DNA of 64,000 nt from Desulfovibrionales bacterium (lineage in GTDB: Bacteria; Desulfobacterota; Desulfovibrionia; Desulfovibrionales; Desulfovibrionaceae), in assembly GCA_030156255.1 (NCBI GenBank), contig JASGMV010000002.1, positions 1 to 64,000 of the forward strand, in the 5' to 3' direction. The notes below the pieces were generated by a model. The model did not search any database and had not been told where the DNA came from. It saw only the letters and a program-made list of their open reading frames with translations. This document shows, piece after piece, positions 61,739 through 64,000 of this stretch; position 1 is the first letter of the stretch; each line of letters starts with the position of its first letter. The position numbers and the translations under genes were made by a program.

Positions 61739-63016
61739 TTAGATGGCCGCTTCGGCGGAGTAGCCCAGCATTTTCGTCGGGTTCAAATAGGCGAATATCT
61801 GGCGAGGCAGGTCGGAGGGCTTGAGGCTTTTCAGCACTTTGAGGTCGCCGTCTTCTTCTCCGAGGTCCAGGACCTCCGCTTCGTCCTTGGGTATGGAGTC
61901 GCTGTAGAGCATCACGCTCGGCAAAAGGGGCCGTCTCGAATCCACGGCGACCACCATGCCGACGCCGTCGTTCGACAGCTGCACCAGGCTGCCCAGCGGG
62001 TAGACGCCCATGAACTTGATGAAAAGTTTGATGAGCCGGGGATCGAATCCCGCGCGCATTTGGTAAATTTTGGCCATGGCTTGGTGCGGGGTCAGCCGCT
62101 CGTCGGGGGCTTTGGCGTTGCACAGGTTGTCGTAGGCGTTCACCACGGCCACGATCTTGGCCAGAGGATTGATCGCTTCGCCGGCCAGTTTGCCGGGGAA
62201 GCCCTTGCCGTCCTCCCGCTCGTGGTGCTGCAGGATGACCGCGCGGGCGTTGTCCGCGAAACGGTGGAGTTTCCCGGCCAAGTGCTCGCCGATGGAGGGA
62301 TGCTGCTTGTAGATATTGTGCTTGGACTGTTCGTTGACCAAGGCCGCTTTTTTCAGCAGCTCCTTGCCGATGTCGTGGAACATGGCGCCCATGCCCAGCG
62401 CGGACATGTTTTCTTTGGAAAGCCCCATTTTTTGCCCCAACAGCATGGCGAGGACCGCCACGTTGAGCCCGTGCAGTTTGAGGCTGTCGTCCGCGGATTT
62501 GGTGTTCATGAGGTTGATGACGACGTCCGGAGAAGCCAAAAAGACGGAGGCCATGTCGTCCACCAGACCCAGAGCCTCCGTGGCCGCGTCGGCCGAGTAG
62601 CCCGACACCCGCCGCATGACGGTGGCGACGTTGACGTAAGCTTTTTCGTATTTTTTTTGGCAGTGTTGGAACTGACGCTTGCGTTCCTGGCCCCATTTCC
62701 GCTGGCGCTGCTTGACCTCCTTGATGGCCTCGGCCAGGGGGTTGGACGCCGGTTTCTCCGCAGCGTCTTCGGCCGACGCCTTCCCGGTTTTCTTGCTCTT
62801 TTTTCGACCGCGCAGGGAGGGGGGCAGCGTCTTGCACTTGCTCAGAACAATGGTCACGTCCTTGCGGCCTTGCTTCTTGATTTTATCGATGTCCTGCTGG
62901 CTTGTGAGTAAAAAATCCCGCTTGGCGAACAAACGGGACATCCAGGCTCCCTCCAGTCGGACATAAAGGCCTGTGCACAGCTGATCCACAGGTATTTTGA
63001 TTTCATCGTAGCGCAT
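61739..63016 (-). CDS. HD-GYP cyclic di-GMP phosphodiesterase with DUF3391
   Basis: This 425-residue protein starts with a DUF3391 domain (DEIKIPVDQLCTGLYVRLEG), followed by a Lys-rich linker (about 70-140) and an HD-GYP domain. Metal and substrate motifs are GAMFHDIGKELL (HD), HPSIGEHLAG, HHEREDGKGFPGKL (GFP variant of the GYP motif) and VAVVNAYDNLC. It should hydrolyse cyclic di-GMP. The frame is open 22 codons further upstream; neither start has a strong ribosome site, and ATG 63016 fits the family N-terminus best. It is upstream of the cyclase gene on the same strand with the hairpin repeat between. Confidence 0.9.
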   Translation of the reverse strand: MRYDEIKIPVDQLCTGLYVRLEGAWMSRLFAKRDFLLTSQQDIDKIKKQGRKDVTIVLSKCKTLPPSLRGRKKSKKTGKASAEDAAEKPASNPLAEAIKEVKQRQRKWGQERKRQFQHCQKKYEKAYVNVATVMRRVSGYSADAATEALGLVDDMASVFLASPDVVINLMNTKSADDSLKLHGLNVAVLAMLLGQKMGLSKENMSALGMGAMFHDIGKELLKKAALVNEQSKHNIYKQHPSIGEHLAGKLHRFADNARAVILQHHEREDGKGFPGKLAGEAINPLAKIVAVVNAYDNLCNAKAPDERLTPHQAMAKIYQMRAGFDPRLIKLFIKFMGVYPLGSLVQLSNDGVGMVVAVDSRRPLLPSVMLYSDSIPKDEAEVLDLGEEDGDLKVLKSLKPSDLPRQIFAYLNPTKMLGYSAEAAI

Positions 63017-63150
63017 ATCGGATACGTGTTGTCTTGCTTGTGCAAGGTCATGTGAAGAGAACGGGCGCAAGGGAGGCGCCATCTCTTATATCTGTATATC
63101 CATGCGCTCAGGCGTGTCAAGCAAGCCGCATCGGCGCAAAACGGGAGGTT

Positions 63151-64000
63151 CTAAAGGTTGATGAACTGCTTTTTAGCCGACATGACCTTGAGGAGGTAGC
63201 GGCGGGTTTCCTCATATGGGAGACTGCTTCTTAGCGTTTTGTAGACGTTTAGCGGATCGAGTCCGTTCACACGTTGGAGCGCCTCGTCGCGGTTCCTGGA
63301 AAATGTTCGCAGCGTATTGCCGGCGCCGGTGTTGTAGGCGGCTATGACGCAGTATTCGCGGGATGTCGGGTTGCACACGCCCGCCAAGTAGCGGGCTTGG
63401 AGCAGGTGCAGATACGCGGTCCCGTAGAGGATGTTCGTCTGAGGGGCCAGAAGGGCGTCGCCGTTGGGTCTGCCGCTTTTGCCGTTCAGGTAGGCGTAGA
63501 CGTCTTCTCCGGCCGACGCTGGAACCACCTGCATCAGGCCGATGGCGCCGACGCTGCTCACGGCGAAGGGGTTGAAGTCGCTCTCCACTTGCATGATCGC
63601 GAAGATCAGGTTTTCGCTGACGTTGAACCTTTTGGCCTGCGCGCGGACGATAGGCGCGTACTTTTGGGCTCGCACCTGCAGATGGTCCTTGACCAGGTTG
63701 AACTGAACGTAGCGGAGAGTCCGGCTTCCCTTGGGCGTGTGGATGCTTTTGCTTTGCAGCCGGTTTTTCACGAGGTAGTCGGCGAAGGCTTCGGCCTGCT
63801 GCGGGGTGCTGATCATCCTGCCGTGCTGGTCCTGCACTTCGCCCTGCAGAAACGGCGTTCCCGAAATTTTGACCTCCTGGTCCGAGAACAGGTCCACGGC
63901 GCGGGGATCGTCCGGGGTGAGCAGGGTGGTGGTCACCGCGTTTTTCAGGTTGGTCAGGGGATTTTGGGCAGCCAGGGTCTCCACCATGACCACGCCGGAG
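63151..64000 (-). CDS. MltC-like lytic transglycosylase, 5' end beyond window
   Basis: At least 283 residues are visible; the reading frame runs off the right edge, so the N-terminus and signal are not seen. The SLT domain is complete: catalytic Glu in IMQVESDFNPFAVS, then AIGLMQVVPAS, GTAYLHLLQARYL and IAAYNTGAGNTL, and a C-terminal LPYEETRRYLLKVM helix. It is clearly a paralogue of the enzyme at 595-1818, of the same MltC layout. It cleaves peptidoglycan glycan strands. It lies 134 bp upstream of the HD-GYP gene on the same strand. Confidence 0.88.
   Translation of the reverse strand, partial: SGVVMVETLAAQNPLTNLKNAVTTTLLTPDDPRAVDLFSDQEVKISGTPFLQGEVQDQHGRMISTPQQAEAFADYLVKNRLQSKSIHTPKGSRTLRYVQFNLVKDHLQVRAQKYAPIVRAQAKRFNVSENLIFAIMQVESDFNPFAVSSVGAIGLMQVVPASAGEDVYAYLNGKSGRPNGDALLAPQTNILYGTAYLHLLQARYLAGVCNPTSREYCVIAAYNTGAGNTLRTFSRNRDEALQRVNGLDPLNVYKTLRSSLPYEETRRYLLKVMSAKKQFINL

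Noticed and set aside
1-64000. CRISPR array, IS element, prophage, tRNA or rRNA
   Set aside because: None was seen: no regularly spaced direct repeats, no transposase or integrase, and no tRNA T-arm context outside coding sequence.

Overview
The window looks like chromosomal DNA of a GC-rich, motile, anaerobic delta-proteobacterium of the Desulfovibrio group. This is inferred from gene content: a KorDABC 2-oxoglutarate:ferredoxin oxidoreductase, an iron-sulfur flavoprotein, iron-sulfur L-serine dehydratase, an EF-G paralogue, a flgBC-fliEFGHI operon behind a sigma-54-type promoter, and a class I adenylate cyclase with a very large N-terminal extension. No rRNA, tRNA, CRISPR array, insertion sequence or prophage was seen. 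Most genes are well-formed housekeeping genes with good Shine-Dalgarno sites.

Layout. 0-5.4 kb (minus): RidA, a Tat-exported MltC-like transglycosylase with an LPP20-like secreted protein, and a serine-biosynthesis pair (class V aminotransferase, SerA). 5.7-11 kb: EF-G-like GTPase, divergent iron-sulfur flavoprotein, the frameshifted remnant of a hybrid sensor kinase, and a chemotaxis receptor. 11-19 kb: ATP-type PEP carboxykinase, TetR regulator, LOG protein, DUF1566 protein, lipoprotein and AsmA protein. 19-25.2 kb (minus): basal-body and export operon flgB-flgC-fliE-fliF-fliG-fliH-fliI. 25.7-34.7 kb (plus): nine close-packed genes (TPR protein, stand-alone IMP cyclohydrolase, HflX, XseA, M23 peptidase, XseB, IspA, DXS, cNMP-binding protein). 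35-39.4 kb: a 1013-residue hybrid kinase and a double-receiver partner. 39.5-45.7 kb: L-serine dehydratase with its permease, divergent from a polar amino acid ABC transporter. 45.7-48.7 kb: DeoC, CbiC, a cNMP-binding regulator, a lipoprotein and a thiamine-binding-type protein. 48.9-51.8 kb: korDABC. 52-57 kb: hydrolase, membrane-anchored PilZ protein, and a three-gene membrane/metal operon (GATE, DUF1007, NicO). 56.8-64 kb (minus): altered TrpF-like protein, HEAT/pentapeptide/class I adenylate cyclase, HD-GYP phosphodiesterase, and a second MltC-like enzyme cut by the window edge.

Themes. Serine metabolism recurs (SerA with an aminotransferase, SdaA with a permease, RidA). Two nucleotide second messengers are represented: cAMP (cyclase, two cNMP-binding proteins) and cyclic di-GMP (HD-GYP, PilZ, a GGDEF domain that has lost its signature).

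The least explained signals are non-coding. One is a family of three multi-hairpin repeats whose stems differ in sequence yet stay paired. Another is a family of three long G/C-rich hairpins beside gene ends. At single-gene level, hflX appears to start at an ATA codon, the TrpF-like protein lacks two residues expected for PRA isomerase, and two sigma-54-like promoters diverge between the flagellar operon and the TPR operon.
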